Assembly (NCBI RefSeq): GCF_902498845.1
Contig: NZ_CABVLM010000010.1
Coordinates: 1 to 64,000 of the forward strand
Length of the DNA stretch: 64,000 bases
From: Pseudoalteromonas rhizosphaerae
GTDB lineage: Bacteria > Pseudomonadota > Gammaproteobacteria > Enterobacterales > Alteromonadaceae
Reading direction: 5' to 3'
The translations under genes were made by a program, and so were the position numbers. The first letter of the stretch is position 1; each line of letters begins with the position of its first letter. The notes under the pieces are model-generated. The model was not told the origin of the DNA. It saw only the letters and a list, made by a program, of their open reading frames with translations, and made no database searches. This document shows positions 51,087 to 60,725 of this stretch, piece after piece.

Positions 51087-52442
51087 ATGACTTTTTGTAG
51101 TTGGGAAGCCAAACGGTTAGTTTCTCTGGCAATCCCCGTTTTTTTAGCACAAGTAACCTTAGTTTTAATGTCGGTGGTCGACACCATCATGGCAGGACAA
51201 GTGAGTCCTACCGATTTAGCAGCATTGTCAATTGCAACCGGCGTATGGAACCCCGCCATGTTGGCTCTGCAAGGCATATTATTAGCCCTGACTGGCATAA
51301 TTGCGCAATTTTCCGGCGCTAACGATAAAACCGGCATCAGCCATTACTTTCAACAAGGCTTGTACCTAGCTGGTGTATTGAGTGTTATCGGTTTATCTAT
51401 TGCCTATTTTGCCGATATTATTATTCTCAAACTCGATACCAGCCCTGCTATCGCCAATATGGCCTATGACTATATTCATTTTGTAAAATGGGGCATTATT
51501 GGATTTTTAGTGTTCAGTGTTTATCGTAATATTACCGAAGGCATGGGGATGACAAAGCCGGCTTTTTATATCAGCTTAATTGGTTTAGCCATCAATATCC
51601 CAGCCAACTATGTGTTTATTCACGGTATGTTTGGTATGCCCGCACTCGGTGGTGCAGGCTGTGGGATTGCCACTGCATTGGTATTTACTGCCATGGCCAT
51701 CGCACAAGTTATTTATTGCCAGTTAAGTAAAAAAGTAGATGCCAAAACATTATTAGCAAACTTTCAAGCACCGCAATTACCAACCATGTGGGCAATTACT
51801 AAGGTGGGCATACCAATCTCACTTGCTACATTTTTTGAAGTCACTTTATTTGCCTGTATTCCTTTATTCATTGCGCACTTAGGTGCGGTTGCGGTAGCCG
51901 GCCATCAGATTGCTGCAAGTGTCACAACCTTGCTGTTTATGATGCCGCTGAGTTTATCTATTGCGATCAGTATTCGGATTGGCAATTTATACGGCCAACA
52001 TCATTTTGAGCAGCTTAAAAAGGCTATTTCAACAAGCTATATTCTAGCCATGATCATTGCCGTTATACTTGCTGCCATAACTTTCTTTGGCCGTGACGTG
52101 ATCAGTCAACTTTATACAGATGATGCACGTGTTATTGCCTTAGCAACGTCAATCATGATTCTAGCGTGTATTTATCAACTACCTGATTCCTTACAAGTAG
52201 CTGCCAACGGTATATTAAGGGGTTTAAAACACACAGCACCGATTTCGTATATAACCTTTATATCTTACTGGTTGATTGGTTTTTCACTGGGTTTTGTTTT
52301 AGCACGCACCGATTTAATAGTGCCAGCAATGGGCCCGCATGGTTTTTGGGTAGGTATCATCGTCGGCTTAAGTGTAGCCGCAGTGTTATTAATGCTCACT
52401 GTCGCGAATAGATTCAAACATGAACCACTTAAAAGCGCTTAA
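51087..52442 (+). CDS. norM: NorM/MdtK-type MATE multidrug efflux pump
   Basis: 451 aa, about 12 helices. The MATE N-terminus EAKRLVSLAIPVFLAQ, MSVVDTIMAGQVSPTDLAALSIATGVW, and the second-half repeat IPISLATFFEVTLFACIPLF are present. Na+- or H+-coupled export of cationic drugs and dyes. The next gene starts inside its 3' end. Confidence 0.95.
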   Translation: MTFCSWEAKRLVSLAIPVFLAQVTLVLMSVVDTIMAGQVSPTDLAALSIATGVWNPAMLALQGILLALTGIIAQFSGANDKTGISHYFQQGLYLAGVLSVIGLSIAYFADIIILKLDTSPAIANMAYDYIHFVKWGIIGFLVFSVYRNITEGMGMTKPAFYISLIGLAINIPANYVFIHGMFGMPALGGAGCGIATALVFTAMAIAQVIYCQLSKKVDAKTLLANFQAPQLPTMWAITKVGIPISLATFFEVTLFACIPLFIAHLGAVAVAGHQIAASVTTLLFMMPLSLSIAISIRIGNLYGQHHFEQLKKAISTSYILAMIIAVILAAITFFGRDVISQLYTDDARVIALATSIMILACIYQLPDSLQVAANGILRGLKHTAPISYITFISYWLIGFSLGFVLARTDLIVPAMGPHGFWVGIIVGLSVAAVLLMLTVANRFKHEPLKSA

Positions 52443-53490
52443 AAAATCGCACCAACAAGGTAACCAAACGTCACGGTTTGGTTACCTTTGTAGTTTACTT
52501 TGCTGTTTACTGCTACTTTGTGCATGCACAGATAAACCCGCTGATGTGTATTTAGAATATCAGCAGCGGCTCGCGAATGCGTTAGACAAGCCAACTCCTG
52601 ATACAGCAAAACTTACCAATGTTGCGCTATCAGCTGTTAGCAACAATAAACCAACAAATGCACAACAGTTGAGCATATTGCAACTGGCACAACTTTCACA
52701 CTGTAAACTCAATACCCTTATTGCTGAACATAATAGTCAACTAGGAAAACTCGCCTCTCCTGCTAGCCAGTTAATATACCAGATTCAATTTATTCAATTT
52801 GCACCACAGTGCTTAGATAGTCTAGAACCTGATTCAAAAAGTTATCAAGCCATAAGTAACGAATTACATAATAAAAAACAACAGTTATTAGATCAGTTCA
52901 AGCAGCTACTTTATAAAGACCCAGAACTAAAACGCACATGGCAGCTAACCGGCTATACACTTGATACAAACTTAGCCGGCCTTGTAGAAACCGAACTTGC
53001 GCTGCAAAGCCTAGTGAATTTAAAACAGCAAATAATACAGCAGCAATATGCACAAATAGACTCTAAAGCGCTCTATCCGCTACTGGCGCAATTGCGCCAG
53101 TTTAACTTCAATCAAGCTTTAATAAGCGCAGTACGCCAACAAACACAGCTAAATAATAGTACTAGTAACTTTTTAGCGAATATTGAGCTAAGCACACTAT
53201 GCAACCCGCTAAAAAATAAACGCCAAGCACAGATCCTCAGCAACGTATTCAAGAAGTATTACTTGCAGCAGTTACAACCCTATCAGGCTCAACTATCAGG
53301 TGCTTTAGAGCGCCTAATGCCGTTGTATCAAGCATTATGGCAAGACTCCAGCCCAATACAACCGCAACTAACGGCATTACTAAGCCCAGCACAGCCAAGT
53401 AATATACTCACAGCATTTAAAGAATCCACCAAAACACACGTTATTTGGTGGCAAAAATTTTATAAAACGTGTGAAATCAGCCCAATATGA
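52420..53490 (+). CDS. DUF3080-family lipoprotein
   Basis: 356 aa. A Cys-rich signal segment ends in lipobox LLCAC (Cys36), followed by ADVYLEYQQRLANAL, the typical DUF3080 opening, and a helical Gln-rich body; the end HVIWWQKFYKTCEI is also characteristic. Function unknown. It overlaps norM by 23 bp, so the two are probably translationally coupled. Confidence 0.8.
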   Translation: MNHLKALKKSHQQGNQTSRFGYLCSLLCCLLLLCACTDKPADVYLEYQQRLANALDKPTPDTAKLTNVALSAVSNNKPTNAQQLSILQLAQLSHCKLNTLIAEHNSQLGKLASPASQLIYQIQFIQFAPQCLDSLEPDSKSYQAISNELHNKKQQLLDQFKQLLYKDPELKRTWQLTGYTLDTNLAGLVETELALQSLVNLKQQIIQQQYAQIDSKALYPLLAQLRQFNFNQALISAVRQQTQLNNSTSNFLANIELSTLCNPLKNKRQAQILSNVFKKYYLQQLQPYQAQLSGALERLMPLYQALWQDSSPIQPQLTALLSPAQPSNILTAFKESTKTHVIWWQKFYKTCEISPI

Positions 53491-53530
53491 ATAAAAAAAC
53501 GGCAAACGAACTAAAAAAAGCGTTTCTCGC

Positions 53531-53559
53531 TTGATTCACTTCAGCGCACGCTATATATT
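53531..53559 (+). promoter_or_regulatory. Promoter of the tRNA-Val array
   Basis: TTGATT (53531-53536), 17-bp spacer, TATATT (53554-53559), then a GCGACC discriminator, 42 bp before the first tRNA. Typical stable-RNA promoter. Confidence 0.72.
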
Positions 53560-53601
53560 AGCGACCGTTGTTAAGCAATTAGCACAACTTAAATTTATGA
53601 T

Positions 53602-53678
53602 ACGACCGTAGCTCAGTTGGTTAGAGCACTACCTTGACATGGTAGGGGTCGGTGGTTCGAATCCACTCGGTCGTACCA
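53602..53678 (+). tRNA. tRNA-Val(GAC), copy 1
   Basis: 77-nt cloverleaf with CCA. Acceptor ACGACCG/CGGTCGT, D arm GCTC/GAGC, anticodon stem CTACC/GGTAG, loop TTGACAT with anticodon GAC (Val), intact T arm. Confidence 0.96.
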
Positions 53679-53703
53679 AATTTAAGGAAATTTTAAATAA
53701 AAG

Positions 53704-53783
53704 TACTATCGTAAGAAAAAGCACTACCCACTCTTGATCACCCGGTCCTGAGGCCAGTAGTTCGAATCCACTCGGTCGTACCA
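53704..53783 (+). pseudogene. tRNA-Val-like pseudogene 1
   Basis: The 3' third is still clear (GTTCGAATCCACTCGGTCGTACCA region), but the 5' acceptor strand and D arm are lost and the anticodon arm is replaced by the block ACTCTTGATCACCCGGTC. It cannot fold as a cloverleaf. Confidence 0.7.
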
Positions 53784-53816
53784 AATTTAAGTAAAAGTCC
53801 TATTAAAATATATTGT

Positions 53817-53893
53817 ACGACTGTAGCTCAGTTGGTTAGAGCACTACCTTGACATGGTAGGGGTCGGTGGTTCGAATCCACTCAGTCGTACCA
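53817..53893 (+). tRNA. tRNA-Val(GAC), copy 2
   Basis: Intact 77-nt tRNA. It differs from copy 1 by a paired change in the acceptor stem (ACGACTG/CAGTCGT instead of ACGACCG/CGGTCGT), a compensatory pair that shows selection for folding. The pseudogenes after it carry the CAGTCGT form, so they derive from this copy. Confidence 0.96.
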
Positions 53894-53918
53894 ATCTTAA
53901 TCACTAATATCCTCAATT

Positions 53919-54007
53919 CGTAAACCCTAGCTCAGTTGATTAGCCCACTACCTACTCTTGATCACCCGGTCCAAAGGTCAGCGGTTCGGATCCACTCAGT
54001 CGTACCA
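53919..54007 (+). pseudogene. tRNA-Val-like pseudogene 2
   Basis: 89 nt ending in GTACCA. Recognisable D-arm region (TAGCTCAGTTGATTAG), replaced anticodon arm, T loop TTCGGAT and 3' end. The 5' acceptor strand no longer pairs with CAGTCGT and the D-loop GG is GA. Confidence 0.75.
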
Positions 54008-54032
54008 ACCTTAATCACTAACATCCTCAATT

Positions 54033-54121
54033 CGTAAACCTTAGCTCAGTTGATTAGCGCACTACCTACTCTTGATCACCCGGTCCACAGGTCAGCGGTT
54101 CGAATCCACTCAGTCGTACCA
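54033..54121 (+). pseudogene. tRNA-Val-like pseudogene 3
   Basis: 89 nt, nearly identical to pseudogene 2 and exactly 114 bp after it, spacer included. Same replaced anticodon arm, T loop TTCGAAT intact, but the T stem has a C-A mismatch. Confidence 0.75.
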
Positions 54122-54170
54122 ATTCAAGTAAAAACAAAAATCAGCCTAACCTACTTTATAAATCTTAAGT

Positions 54171-54256
54171 AAACTACAACTCAGCTGGTTAGAGCACTAC
54201 CCACTCTTGATCACCCGGTCCAAAGGTCAGCGGTTCGAATCCACTCAGTCGTACCA
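54171..54256 (+). pseudogene. tRNA-Val-like pseudogene 4
   Basis: Keeps the ordinary D arm (CAGCTGGTTAGAGC) but has the same replaced anticodon arm as the others and no acceptor pairing at the 5' end. Confidence 0.72.
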
Positions 54257-54280
54257 ATCTTTATCACTAATATCCTCAAT

Positions 54281-54361
54281 TTAGCTCAGTTGATTAGCGT
54301 ACTACCTACTCTTGATCACCCGGTCCAAAGGTCAGCGGTTCGAATCCACTCAGTCGTATCA
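54281..54361 (+). pseudogene. tRNA-Val-like pseudogene 5
   Basis: Starts at TTAGCTCAG, lacks the whole 5' acceptor strand, has the replaced anticodon arm, and ends GTATCA instead of GTACCA. It closes the array. Confidence 0.72.
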
Positions 54362-54431
54362 ATTCTGAATAAATAAATTAAAAAATGCCCGCCACGATTT
54401 GACTCTACACAGAAGATCAATGATTCAAATA

Positions 54432-55247
54432 TTAAATACCCTGCTCTTTCCTTCGCCATACAAATGCGCTTGATTGCTTATTGAAAATAGTAACATTTTC
54501 ATATTCATCACTTGCTCTGCCAGCTAAGCCATAGCATACATGCAGTGGTAATAGATGCTCTTCTCGCGGATGACAATAACGTGCATGAGGCGCTTTATGC
54601 CAGTTTTGCATCATTAAATTACGCTTTGGTTCAGGCAAGGTGTTATCACTTAAGGTCGATCGTAGCCACTGTTCAAATTCGTGGTTATTGATTTGGCTCT
54701 GCTGATTATCCTGCGCGAAAAATGCCTGCATGTTATGAAACGAAAAACCAGAGCCAATAACTAATAAATTTTCATAATCCAAAGATTGCAACGCTTTACC
54801 GATTGCTAAGTGCTGTGCAGCATCTAAGTTATTCACTAGTGATAGTTGAGTCGCGGGTATATCGGCTGCTGGGTACATTAATGTTAAAGGCACATACAAA
54901 CCATGATCGTAACCGCGATGATGATCTAACTTCGCTTCAATACCAGCATGTTGTAACACTTGTTGTACTTTTTCAGCTAACTTGGGCTCTCCCTGACTTG
55001 GGTATTGCACTTGATAGGCAGCTGGCGGAAAACCATAATAATCGTAAATCATCCCCGGTGCTGCATTGGCAGTAATAGTCGCTACTGACTCTTCCCAATG
55101 AGCGCTAATCAATAAAATGGCACTTGGTTTTTTTAGCGTGCTTGCAAGTGATTTTAAATAAGCAACCAATTGTGTATGGTTTGGTTCATTTAACAGTGGC
55201 ATTGGGCCGCCACCATGAGAGATAAATGCAATGTCTACATTATTCAT
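54432..55247 (-). CDS. DODA-type extradiol ring-opening dioxygenase (YgiD-like)
   Basis: About 271 aa from the ATG at 55247, which follows GGAG; the open frame starts at a GTG seven codons earlier. LigB-like fold with metal ligands in FISHGGGP (His11), ISAHWE (His50) and a later GSGFSFHNMQ His, and the DHGLYVPLTLMYP block. Bacterial relatives open the ring of DOPA or similar catechols. Same direction as the DoxX gene upstream; a LysR regulator is divergent. Confidence 0.88.
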   Translation of the reverse strand: MNNVDIAFISHGGGPMPLLNEPNHTQLVAYLKSLASTLKKPSAILLISAHWEESVATITANAAPGMIYDYYGFPPAAYQVQYPSQGEPKLAEKVQQVLQHAGIEAKLDHHRGYDHGLYVPLTLMYPAADIPATQLSLVNNLDAAQHLAIGKALQSLDYENLLVIGSGFSFHNMQAFFAQDNQQSQINNHEFEQWLRSTLSDNTLPEPKRNLMMQNWHKAPHARYCHPREEHLLPLHVCYGLAGRASDEYENVTIFNKQSSAFVWRRKEQGI

Positions 55248-55357
55248 AGTTACTCCAAACAAGCTCACTTAACATGAGCAAGTAAACCTTGATAGTTAAA
55301 CTAACGCAAAGCTAAGACGCGGATTTATCCGTAATCCACGTCATTTCATAATAGTGA

Positions 55358-55825
55358 TTAAACATGCTTGGACTGTAACTGCCTAGACGTTAATTTATTC
55401 GCTATAAAGTTATCAATACTAAAACGACCACCACCTTGTAATGTTAGCGCAATCAGTACTACAAACAGTGTCAGTGCATATTCGTAGCCGTTATTTGCCA
55501 TAAACAAGCCATTGTCTATATGTACCGAAAAAATAGCCACTAGCATGGTAAATGCTGAAATAAGTGCAGCAGGACGCGTCAATAACCCAAGTAATAATGC
55601 TAACCCGCCAAAAAATTCAGCACTGCCTGCGAGTAATGCCATTAAATAACCTGGAGTAATACCGATACTCGCCATCCATTGACCTGTTCCTTCCAGACCA
55701 TAACCACCAAACCAAGCAAACAATTTTTGTGATCCATGTGCAGCTAAAATCAAACCAATTGGCGCGCGAAGTATTAAAGCGGCAAGTCCTGCATCTGATT
55801 TTAGTATCGTGTTTATTAGTTTCAT
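55358..55825 (-). CDS. DoxX-family membrane protein
   Basis: 155 aa, four helices. RAPIGLILAAHGSQKLFAWFGGYGLEGTGQWM is the DoxX opening, followed by GSAEFFGGLALLLGLLTRPAALI. The family accompanies redox or aromatic metabolism; here it lies upstream of the dioxygenase and opposite a LysR gene, so control by that regulator is plausible. Confidence 0.88.
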   Translation of the reverse strand: MKLINTILKSDAGLAALILRAPIGLILAAHGSQKLFAWFGGYGLEGTGQWMASIGITPGYLMALLAGSAEFFGGLALLLGLLTRPAALISAFTMLVAIFSVHIDNGLFMANNGYEYALTLFVVLIALTLQGGGRFSIDNFIANKLTSRQLQSKHV

Positions 55826-55980
55826 TATTTGTTCCTCTTTAGCAAAGTATTTATTTACGTTTTAATTAGACCCTGTTGGGATAAGTACACTTTACTATCA
55901 ATGTCATGGCGGAGTAAGATGACAAATAAAGAATGATTAACAACAAAATGTTGTTAATAAATTTAAATATGAGAAAAATT

Positions 55981-56892
55981 ATGGATAGAATTGATGCAAT
56001 GCGGGCCTTTGTATCTGTGGTGATCGAAGGTAGTTTTAGCAATGCAGCAACAACCTTACAACTTTCACCACAATTGGTTAGTAAGTACGTTTCTAAACTA
56101 GAAGAACGCCTTGCTGTACGGTTACTTAATCGCACTACCCGTAAAGTGAGCCTCACTGAAGCTGGCACTCATTATTTTCAGCATGCGCAACAGATATTGT
56201 TAAGCATTGATGAAATGGATTCACAATTAGGGGGCTTACAGCAGCACCCAACCGGAACTCTGAGAATAAGTGCTCCGGTGTCGTTCGCGTTAAAACACAT
56301 GGGTAAATTAGTGACTGAGTTCCAATCACATTACCCTTTTGTTAATGTTGATTTGCAACTGAACGACCGCAAAGTTGACATTGTTGATGAAGGTTATGAT
56401 GTAGCACTGCGTATTGGTCGACTCAAAAGTTCGTCTTTGATTGCCAAGCAGGTCGCGCCCATTAGATTAATTTTATGTGCCTCACCTGACTACCTTGAAA
56501 AACATGGTACTCCTGAAAAACCTGAAGATCTAAAAAACCACCGATACTTGCATTATAGCTATACAGAAATGGATACTAAAGACGAAATATATCAGTGGTT
56601 ACGGGTAAAAAACACGCAACGTAGTAGCGAGTTTCAAAGTAATAATGGGGATGTATTAGTTGATTGTGCTATCGCTGGTGCTGGGATCGCATTACAGCCT
56701 ACATTTATCGCCAGTGAAGCCATTAATAGTGGCAAGTTGATCGAAGTTTTACCTCAATTTGCAACGGGAGCTGTTGGTTTATATGTTGTTTATGCCCACC
56801 GAAAATTACTACCACATAAAATAAGATGTTTTATTGATTTTATTAACGGATACTATGGTACGCCGCCATATTGGGACAAAGCAATCGTTTAA
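55981..56892 (+). CDS. LysR-family transcriptional regulator
   Basis: 303 aa from MDRIDAMRAFV (55981), the standard LysR start; the frame is open 16 codons upstream but that adds a Leu/Asn-rich stretch. Helix-turn-helix at about 17-60 (GSFSNAATTLQLSPQLVSKYVSKLEERLAVRLLNR), effector domain about 90-300. Divergent from doxX and the dioxygenase, its probable targets. Confidence 0.92.
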   Translation: MDRIDAMRAFVSVVIEGSFSNAATTLQLSPQLVSKYVSKLEERLAVRLLNRTTRKVSLTEAGTHYFQHAQQILLSIDEMDSQLGGLQQHPTGTLRISAPVSFALKHMGKLVTEFQSHYPFVNVDLQLNDRKVDIVDEGYDVALRIGRLKSSSLIAKQVAPIRLILCASPDYLEKHGTPEKPEDLKNHRYLHYSYTEMDTKDEIYQWLRVKNTQRSSEFQSNNGDVLVDCAIAGAGIALQPTFIASEAINSGKLIEVLPQFATGAVGLYVVYAHRKLLPHKIRCFIDFINGYYGTPPYWDKAIV

Positions 56893-56950
56893 TCAGTAAA
56901 GCCAAACCGCTGTGTAAGCATAATTAAACTGCGTTCTGACGCACCTAAAA

Positions 56951-57802
56951 TTAACGCAAAATCACCAGCGGCAGTTGGGTGTTTTCTATCATTTTTAGGG
57001 TATTACTGCCCAAAAAAGCATGTGCTATTTTTGAATGCGAAAAGGCCCCCATCACCAGCATTTCTATTTCATTTTTAGCTTTATATGTCATTAAAGAACT
57101 AAAGATATTACCTTCTAAAATGCTTGATTTCACTTCAAAACCACTTTCAACAAGCAGCGCTTCGGTGCGTTTAAATTTTTCCAACAAATCATGTTTGCCA
57201 TTTTCTACAGTCACTAAATGACACGTTAAATGATGCAACAGGCCACCAGCAATAATCTGTTTAACCATTTTATCTGCTGTTTCTCGTCCATCATAAGCAA
57301 GCATAAAGTTGTTCGGCTCACTAAAGTGACGATTGGCAATTAAAATAGGTGTATGAACATGGCGAATAACCTGCTCAATATGCGACCCAATAGCTTTAAA
57401 ATTCTGTTCGTGAGTTTTACCGCTTCGGCCAATAACAATCAGTCGCGCTGCATCTTCAAGGTCGCAAATTGCCTCAACAATACCGCTATGGCGCTGCTTA
57501 CTTTCAATTGACTTACACCCTTGTTGGCTAGCAAATACACTCGCGTGATCTAACATTTCTTTGCCTATTTGCAATGCTAATTTACTGCGTTGCTCATCCA
57601 GTGTCGCCATCTCTGATAATAATGATGTAGTTGCACCAAAACCAATTATGCCACTTAAGTCGTCAATCACAGCAGCGTTTTGTTTTTCTATGGCATGCAA
57701 AAATAGCATCGATTTATTAAGTTTCTTGGCCGCCCAAATCCCCGCCTTACACACATCATCTGTGTAAACTGAGCCATCTATACAAGTAATAATTTTATTC
57801 AT
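56951..57802 (-). CDS. Tandem universal stress protein
   Basis: About 283 aa from MNKIITCIDGS (57802, AAGGAG site). Two UspA domains, about 1-140 and 150-283; the second has the fuller ATP-type motif at its end (MGAFSHSKIAHAFLGSNTLKMIENTQLPLVILR). The frame is open 25 codons into the upstream sulP gene. Start lies just after the transporter stop, so the two are one operon. Confidence 0.9.
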   Translation of the reverse strand: MNKIITCIDGSVYTDDVCKAGIWAAKKLNKSMLFLHAIEKQNAAVIDDLSGIIGFGATTSLLSEMATLDEQRSKLALQIGKEMLDHASVFASQQGCKSIESKQRHSGIVEAICDLEDAARLIVIGRSGKTHEQNFKAIGSHIEQVIRHVHTPILIANRHFSEPNNFMLAYDGRETADKMVKQIIAGGLLHHLTCHLVTVENGKHDLLEKFKRTEALLVESGFEVKSSILEGNIFSSLMTYKAKNEIEMLVMGAFSHSKIAHAFLGSNTLKMIENTQLPLVILR

Positions 57803-57812
57803 TGTGTTCTCC

Positions 57813-59300
57813 TTAATGGCCTGCCATGAGTTTTTCAACTTCTTCAGGGTCATTGTGAACGCCAAATTTGTCAACAATCGTTGCTGTCGCGTCGCTCATA
57901 CCAATAATCTCGACCTCTGCACCTTCGCGTCTAAATTTAATCACAACTTTATCAAGCGACGACACTGCCGTAATATCCCAAAAATGCGAATGAGTTAAGT
58001 CAATCACTACTTTAGCAACGACCTCTTTAAAGTCAAACGACTCAATAAACTGCTCTGAGGATGCAAAAAACACCTGTCCAACAACCTGATATACTCGTTC
58101 ATCAGCCGATGAATGCGCTGACTTTACAACCATAAAACGACCAATTTTATTGGCGAAGAATAGTGTAGCCAATAGCACACCGACTAATACTCCCATGGCC
58201 AAGTTATGCGTTGCGACAACAACAACGACCGTGGCAACCATTACGATGCTACTTGATAATGGGTTTTTCTTTAAATCTCGCAGTGAACTCCAAGAAAAGG
58301 TGCCAATCGACACCATTATCATCACGGCAACCAGTGCCGCCATTGGGATTTGCTTTAGCCATTCATCTAAAAACACCACCATAAGTAGCAGAAAAGCACC
58401 CGCGGTAAAACTTGATAAACGGCCACGGCCCCCTGATTTTACATTAATGATCGACTGGCCAATCATCGCACAGCCGGCCATTCCTCCCATTAAACCTGAA
58501 CCTATGTTCGCGATCCCTTGACCTTTACATTCACGATTTTTATCACTAGCGGTATCGGTTAAGTCGTCAACAATTGTCGCTGTCATCATCGACTCCAATA
58601 AACCAACGACAGCAAGGCCAAATGAATAAGGAAGAATTATTAGCAGTGTGTCGAGGTTAAAAGGCACATCAGGCCATAAAAATATTGGTAAGGTATCTGG
58701 TAACTGGCCCATATCGCCAACAGTTCGAATCTCAAGTCCTACCAACATTGCAACCAAAGTTAAAACCACGATACACACTAGTGGTGATGGAATTGTTCTG
58801 CCTATCACCGGTAAGTAAGGGAATAAATAAATGATCCCAAGACCCGCAGCCGTCATAGCATAGACATGCCATGTTACATTCGTCAGCTCCGGCAGCTGTG
58901 CCATAAAGATAAGAATTGCCAACGCATTTACAAAGCCTGTAACCACGGAGCGAGACACAAAGCGCATTAAACTCCCCAGTTTTAAATAGCCTGCAATAAT
59001 TTGTATCACGCCGGTGAGTAATGTCGCCGCCAAAAGGTATTCTAAACCATGCTCTTTAACTAAGGTAACCATCAGTAAAGCCATAGCGCCAGTAGCGGCA
59101 GAAATCATCCCGGGTCGTCCACCCACTATCGAAATAACCACGGCAATACAAAATGAAGCATACAAACCGACTTTAGGATCCACGCCCGCTATAATAGAAA
59201 AAGCAATCGCTTCTGGTATTAGCGCAAGCGCCACCACAGTACCTGCTAATAAGTCCCCTCGGATGTTAAAAAGCCAATCTCGTTTTATTTTTTCTAACAT
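57813..59300 (-). CDS. SulP-family anion transporter with STAS domain
   Basis: About 495 aa from [12 protein letters not shown] (59300, AAGG site); ATG at 59315 is possible. SulP core of about 12-14 helices ([62 protein letters not shown]) and a C-terminal STAS domain (about 400-495, [36 protein letters not shown]). Candidates for substrate are bicarbonate (BicA-like) or sulphate. The paired UspA gene suggests stress-linked control. Confidence 0.9.
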   Translation of the reverse strand: MLEKIKRDWLFNIRGDLLAGTVVALALIPEAIAFSIIAGVDPKVGLYASFCIAVVISIVGGRPGMISAATGAMALLMVTLVKEHGLEYLLAATLLTGVIQIIAGYLKLGSLMRFVSRSVVTGFVNALAILIFMAQLPELTNVTWHVYAMTAAGLGIIYLFPYLPVIGRTIPSPLVCIVVLTLVAMLVGLEIRTVGDMGQLPDTLPIFLWPDVPFNLDTLLIILPYSFGLAVVGLLESMMTATIVDDLTDTASDKNRECKGQGIANIGSGLMGGMAGCAMIGQSIINVKSGGRGRLSSFTAGAFLLLMVVFLDEWLKQIPMAALVAVMIMVSIGTFSWSSLRDLKKNPLSSSIVMVATVVVVVATHNLAMGVLVGVLLATLFFANKIGRFMVVKSAHSSADERVYQVVGQVFFASSEQFIESFDFKEVVAKVVIDLTHSHFWDITAVSSLDKVVIKFRREGAEVEIIGMSDATATIVDKFGVHNDPEEVEKLMAGH

Positions 59301-59788
59301 AAAAAACCTTGTCATGTAGTTAACATTAACGCCCATCCAGCAGTCAATAAAACACCGACAATGCTTTACTAAACGATAACAACCGCATTTTCATTAATGT
59401 TTTTTTATTTATTAAAACGGCACATAAGCGCCTACCAATGTTTGGTATATAGGTATCACGCAGCGGTGATTTAGAGGAGGAATAACTTAGGGCGGCGTTA
59501 AACGCAAAACATTGTTCCTTATGTAGAATGAATAAATTATCGTCTTTATTCTTGCATCTAACGTATTTTTAAGCAAGCCAAGTAACTTTTGTGTAGGCGC
59601 TGATAGCTGCTGTTACTCCTTACCTTGCCAATAAAAACACATAAAAAACATGCCATCATTTACCCGTTCCTTTACAAACGGCTGCAACGATAAACATTGC
59701 CAATGCATTTTAGTTATCGTCTTTTTAAGTTGTTAAATGCATATATGCGACTAAGCTTTAGTAATAATTACAAAAACTTATCAAATAA
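59301..59788. other. Gene-free stretch
   Basis: 488 bp between divergent genes. A strong Shine-Dalgarno-like GAGGAGGAATAA near 59475 leads to no usable start codon. No terminator or clear promoter. Open frames here are short and without start sites. Confidence 0.4.
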
Positions 59789-60682
59789 ATGAAAAAGTAC
59801 TTAGTCTTTTTATTGTTATTTTGCGGGTTCACACAGGCAACTATGACCCCTGTTAGTTACCAAGTGGGTAAGCAAACAATCATTGCGCCAGCAGTACGAT
59901 ATGAATATGGTTATGCCTATAACATTGATAGCAAAAAGCTTTTAAAACTAGTCACGTTAAATTGGCCCCCCTATATTGATGAATCATTGTGTAATAACGG
60001 CTGGCTATTTCAATTAACCGTTAAACTGTTACTACAAAAAGGCTATGGTGTACACATTGAATTTTTTCCATGGGCGCGAGCCGTTAGAATGGCAGAATTG
60101 GGTAAAGCAGATATTTTGTTTCCAGAGTATTTTATTGATGACACTATAATGTCAGAAAATAAGAAAGATAAAACACGTAACGAGTTAATGGCTTTATCTT
60201 CAGCTATTCCAGGTGGAAACTTATCGCTTGTCACACTCAAAGGAAGCGATTCAAATTATGATGGCAGTATAGAATCAATAAAAGATCAAGTTATTGGTGT
60301 TGTCCGATCATATAAAAACACCCCAGAACTCGATAAACTGATTGAATCAAACAAAATTAATACCGTAGTTGCAAACACTGAATTCCAACAAATTCATTTA
60401 CTAACGAGCTTAAGAGTTAACTTAATTGTAGCTGATTTTGATGTGTTGATTGCTAGTATTGAAAAGTCTCACGCATCCGAGAAAGAAAAACAACAAATGA
60501 AAGATGCACTGCAGCCATTGTCCCCACCTCTAGATTACAAACCCCTCTATTATACAGTAAGTAAAGCAAACCCAATGTGGCAGGAAATTTTAGCTGATCT
60601 GAATAACGAAATACGTAACATGAATGAGCAAGGAACACTTTTAAGCTATATTGAAGAAAAAAAGCAACAGTGTAGCCGCTAA
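59789..60682 (+). CDS. Periplasmic solute-binding-like protein (SBP family 3)
   Basis: 297 aa, signal peptide to about residue 18 (GFTQA/TMTP). Recognisable features of amino-acid-type binding proteins: LVTLNWPPYIDESLCNNGWLFQLTVKLL, FPWARAVRMAELGKADILFPEYF, and a C-terminal lobe. No transporter genes adjoin, so it may be a sensor or an orphan. Confidence 0.75.
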   Translation: MKKYLVFLLLFCGFTQATMTPVSYQVGKQTIIAPAVRYEYGYAYNIDSKKLLKLVTLNWPPYIDESLCNNGWLFQLTVKLLLQKGYGVHIEFFPWARAVRMAELGKADILFPEYFIDDTIMSENKKDKTRNELMALSSAIPGGNLSLVTLKGSDSNYDGSIESIKDQVIGVVRSYKNTPELDKLIESNKINTVVANTEFQQIHLLTSLRVNLIVADFDVLIASIEKSHASEKEKQQMKDALQPLSPPLDYKPLYYTVSKANPMWQEILADLNNEIRNMNEQGTLLSYIEEKKQQCSR

Positions 60683-60689
60683 TAGTAAA

Positions 60690-60715
60690 GCGCTTAAATA
60701 TTAACAAATAAGCGC
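60690..60715. terminator. Weak hairpin between convergent genes
   Basis: GCGCTTA / TAAGCGC (7 bp, 12-nt loop), followed by CTTTATA. Possibly a shared terminator; the loop is long and the T run poor. Confidence 0.4.
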
Positions 60716-60725
60716 CTTTATATTA

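Larger units (their letters stand above)
53894..54361 (+). repeat. Tandem repeat array of tRNA-like units
   Basis: Unit ends (CCA) lie at 53893, 54007, 54121, 54256 and 54361, so two steps are exactly 114 bp and two are longer or shorter. Spacers are also repeated (CACTAATATCCTCAATT and variants). The array was produced by tandem duplication after the anticodon arm had already been replaced. Confidence 0.8.

Noticed and set aside
53602..54361. CRISPR-like array
   Set aside because: The repeats are tRNA genes and tRNA-like pseudogenes with repeated, not unique, spacers, and no cas gene is near.
59470..59490. Strong Shine-Dalgarno-like sequence
   Set aside because: No start codon at usable distance opens a frame of any length.
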